A stretch of DNA of 15,126 nt from Bacillota bacterium. GTDB lineage: Bacteria; Bacillota; Clostridia; Christensenellales; Aristaeellaceae. The translations under genes were made by a program, and so were the position numbers. The DNA is taken from assembly GCA_023411175.1 (NCBI GenBank), contig JAEYPB010000027.1, forward strand, positions 1 through 15,126. Direction: 5' to 3'. Positions 14,129 through 15,126 of this stretch are shown piece by piece (within the stretch, counting starts at the first letter, position 1; the number at the start of each line of letters is the position of its first letter). The notes under the pieces are model-generated. The model saw only the letters and a program-made list of their open reading frames with translations. It did no database searches and was not told where the DNA came from.

Positions 14129-14145
14129 TGCCCGCCCCGCGGGCA
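14129..14145 (+). promoter_or_regulatory. GC-rich hairpin in the trxA leader
   Basis: TGCCCGC-CCC-GCGGGCA, 7-bp perfect stem with a 3-base loop, 7 bases before the GGAGGAGG of trxA and about 17 bases into the predicted mRNA. It leaves the ribosome binding site free, so a stabilising role is more likely than occlusion. Confidence 0.5.
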
Positions 14146-14168
14146 CACAAATGGAGGAGGAATTTTCA

Positions 14169-14495
14169 ATGTCCAGCCCGCTCGTCAAGACGCTTACATC
14201 CGGTGATCTCCGGCCTGAGAGCCTCGGCGGTTTGACCCTCGTCGACTTCTGGGCGTCCTGGTGCGGTCCCTGCCGCATGATCGCCCCGATCGTCGAGGAA
14301 CTCGCCGAAGAAAACCAGGGCAAGGTCACCATCGGCAAGCTCAACATCGACGAACAGCCCGAGGCCGCGATGACTTACCGCGTGATGAGCATCCCCACGC
14401 TGGTTCTGTTCAAGGACGGCGTGGAACAGGAGCGCGTTGTCGGCGCGCGCAGCAAAGCCGCCTTCCAGCAGATGCTGGACAAGCACTTGGCCTGA
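14169..14495 (+). CDS. trxA: Thioredoxin
   Basis: 108 residues, the usual length. Reduces protein disulfides using the active-site WCGPC (31-35, Cys32 and Cys35), with buried Asp26, and the cis-Pro76 in SIPTLVLF that shapes the substrate groove. The fold is complete from LVDFWASWCGPC to the last helix. ATG at 14169 has GGAGGAGG 8 bases upstream. An upstream in-frame ATG at 14118 would translate the leader hairpin and is not supported. No thioredoxin reductase gene is in the window. No clear terminator follows, so some read-through to the RNase J gene is possible. Confidence 0.97.
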   Translation: MSSPLVKTLTSGDLRPESLGGLTLVDFWASWCGPCRMIAPIVEELAEENQGKVTIGKLNIDEQPEAAMTYRVMSIPTLVLFKDGVEQERVVGARSKAAFQQMLDKHLA

Positions 14496-14572
14496 TGCAA
14501 TCTCCAAGGTTAAACATTTGCCAAGCTGTGCAATCCGCGCGAAATTGTGGTATACTTAAGGCGTAGATTGCA
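14496..14572 (+). repeat. three TGCAATC words around the rnjA promoter
   Basis: TGCAATC occurs at 14496-14502 (directly after the trxA stop), at 14529-14535 (over the expected -35 region) and in inverse orientation at 14566-14572 (just past the predicted start). This spacing of about 33 and 37 bases resembles a set of binding sites; no known regulator is recognised. Confidence 0.4.
14548..14556 (+). promoter_or_regulatory. extended -10 promoter of rnjA
   Basis: TGG followed by TATACT forms an extended -10 element (TGnTATAnT). No recognisable -35 box is present (GTGCAA at 17 bases). Transcription would start near 14563, leaving a leader of about 218 bases. Confidence 0.6.
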
Positions 14573-14584
14573 GGAGTCAAATGC

Positions 14585-14613
14585 GAAGGGGCGTCTGCGG
14601 ACGTCCCTTTTGC
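14585..14613 (+). promoter_or_regulatory. proximal hairpin of the rnjA leader, terminator-like
   Basis: AAGGGGCGTC-TGCG-GACGTCCCTT forms a 10-bp stem with one G·U pair, followed by TTGCGTTT. It lies about 25 bases into the predicted transcript. The tail is moderately T-rich, so it could end transcripts or simply cap the RNA. Confidence 0.55.
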
Positions 14614-14617
14614 GTTT

Positions 14618-14703
14618 GGCGCGACGTAATCCGGCGCGACCGAAAACTAGAATCCGCTGTCCGCGCGTCGCACGTTGCCGCTCCTTTGGGGTGGGGTCGC
14701 ACG
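14618..14703 (+). ncRNA. repeat-rich, possibly pseudoknotted middle of the rnjA leader
   Basis: GGCGCGAC occurs twice (14618-14625, 14633-14640) and GTCGCACG twice (14667-14674, 14696-14703). GCGACG (14621-14626) is perfectly complementary to CGTCGC (14666-14671), while GCGACC (14636-14641) is perfectly complementary to GGTCGC (14695-14700). The helices cross, so they would form a pseudoknot or compete. No known riboswitch family is recognised. This is a candidate cis-acting RNA, not a demonstrated one. Confidence 0.4.
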
Positions 14704-14721
14704 GCGGGATTCGATGCTTTC

Positions 14722-14749
14722 AGGATTCCCGATAGGAGTCCTTGTTTTT
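14722..14749 (+). terminator. intrinsic terminator in the rnjA leader, just before the ribosome binding site
   Basis: AGGATTCC-CGATA-GGAGTCCT, 8 bp with one G·U pair, followed by TGTTTTTG. It lies 20 bases before the AAGGAGG of rnjA, the classic position of a leader attenuator. GAATCC at 14650-14655 is complementary to GGATTC in its 5' arm and could act as an antiterminator strand. Confidence 0.6.
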
Positions 14750-14780
14750 GCGTACAAAAAGAGACCATAAGGAGGCCAAC

Positions 14781-15126
14781 ATGGCATCAAAATCCGGAAA
14801 GAACAAGAACGCAGGGCCGAAGCTGCGCATCATTTCCCTCGGCGGAATGGGCGAAATCGGCAAGAACATGACCGTATTTGAATACGAAGACGACATCATC
14901 GTCGTCGATATGGGGTCGCTTTTCCCCCGGGAGGACATGCCCGGCGTGGATCTGGTGATCCCCGACGCAACCTACCTGACCAAGAACGCGTCCCGCATCC
15001 GCGCTTACTTCATCACCCACGGGCACGAGGACCACATCGGCGCTTCCCCCTACATCCTGAAGCAGCTGCCCGCGCCGGTCTACGGCACGCGGCTGACGCT
15101 GGCGCTGATCGAGCACAAGCTCAAGG
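14781..15126 (+). CDS. rnjA: Ribonuclease J, N-terminal part (runs off the window)
   Basis: 115 residues are visible. RNase J is a metallo-beta-lactamase/beta-CASP enzyme with endonuclease and 5'-to-3' exonuclease activity, central to mRNA decay and rRNA maturation in Bacillota. Seen: a short Lys-rich lead (1-14), LRIISLGGMGEIGKNM (15-30), VVDMG (41-45), DMPGVDLVIPD (52-62), the zinc motif HGHEDH (80-85) and LPAPVYGTRLTLALIE (96-111), all in family order. The beta-CASP and C-terminal domains lie beyond 15126, so whether it is RNase J1 or J2 type cannot be decided; the intact HxHxDH favours an active enzyme. ATG at 14781 has AAGGAGG 5 bases upstream. It follows a long structured leader. Confidence 0.95.
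   Translation, partial: MASKSGKNKNAGPKLRIISLGGMGEIGKNMTVFEYEDDIIVVDMGSLFPREDMPGVDLVIPDATYLTKNASRIRAYFITHGHEDHIGASPYILKQLPAPVYGTRLTLALIEHKLK

Noticed and set aside
14673..14720. T-box riboswitch suggested by GGGGTGGGG and nearby GC-rich sequence in the rnjA leader
   Set aside because: The conserved T-box core TGGNACCGCG is absent, there is no Stem I/specifier arrangement, and rnjA is not an aminoacylation or amino-acid gene.
14581..14871. Open frame through the rnjA leader into rnjA
   Set aside because: It is out of frame with rnjA, has no plausible ribosome binding site (the CAGGAG is followed by poor coding sequence), and covers the hairpins described.

Overview
The window reads as chromosomal core DNA from a GC-rich, Gram-positive-type member of the Bacillota, most likely a clostridial lineage. 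Four things point that way. There is a gerM–rph–rdgB–ysnB block in the same order as in Bacillus subtilis. bL27 carries the N-terminal extension that the neighbouring Prp protease removes. RqcH and RNase J are both present. Promoters are TTGACA/TATAAT type and ribosome binding sites are strong GGAGG. I cannot name genus or species. No mobile element, CRISPR array, phage gene or defence system is visible.

Layout. (1) 1-430, minus: a tRNA operon transcribed Arg(TCT)–His(GTG)–Gln(TTG)–Lys(TTT), with its own near-consensus promoter; the Lys gene runs off the left edge. (2) 480-3359, minus: gerM, a fused RNase PH/RdgB, and a YsnB-type phosphodiesterase, tightly packed, ending in a weak terminator. 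(3) 3466-5641, plus: RqcH (ribosome rescue, alanine tailing) and a small DUF454 membrane protein, from a TTGCCA/TATAAT promoter. (4) 5693-10156, minus: an AlaX-type tRNA editing protein, a MATE transporter and a HAD phosphatase run into the ribosomal operon rplU–prp–rpmA. That operon has its own promoter, buried in the end of the HAD gene, and ends in a strong hairpin. (5) 10195-13964, plus: an Hsp20 chaperone, then hisS–aspS with a consensus promoter, a 14-bp leader hairpin and a good terminator after aspS. (6) 14076-15126, plus: thioredoxin, then the start of an RNase J gene behind a leader of about 220 nt.

The theme is protein synthesis and quality control: tRNAs, two aminoacyl-tRNA synthetases, a trans-editing factor, two ribosomal proteins and their protease, ribosome-associated quality control, tRNA and RNA maturation, and chaperone/redox proteins. 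All gene families here are known. The least explained sequence is in the untranslated leaders. The RNase J leader has two possible terminator hairpins, crossing 6-bp complementarities and a repeated TGCAATC motif around its promoter. hisS has a terminator-like hairpin but no T-box. Several other genes have a short GC-rich hairpin near the predicted mRNA 5' end.
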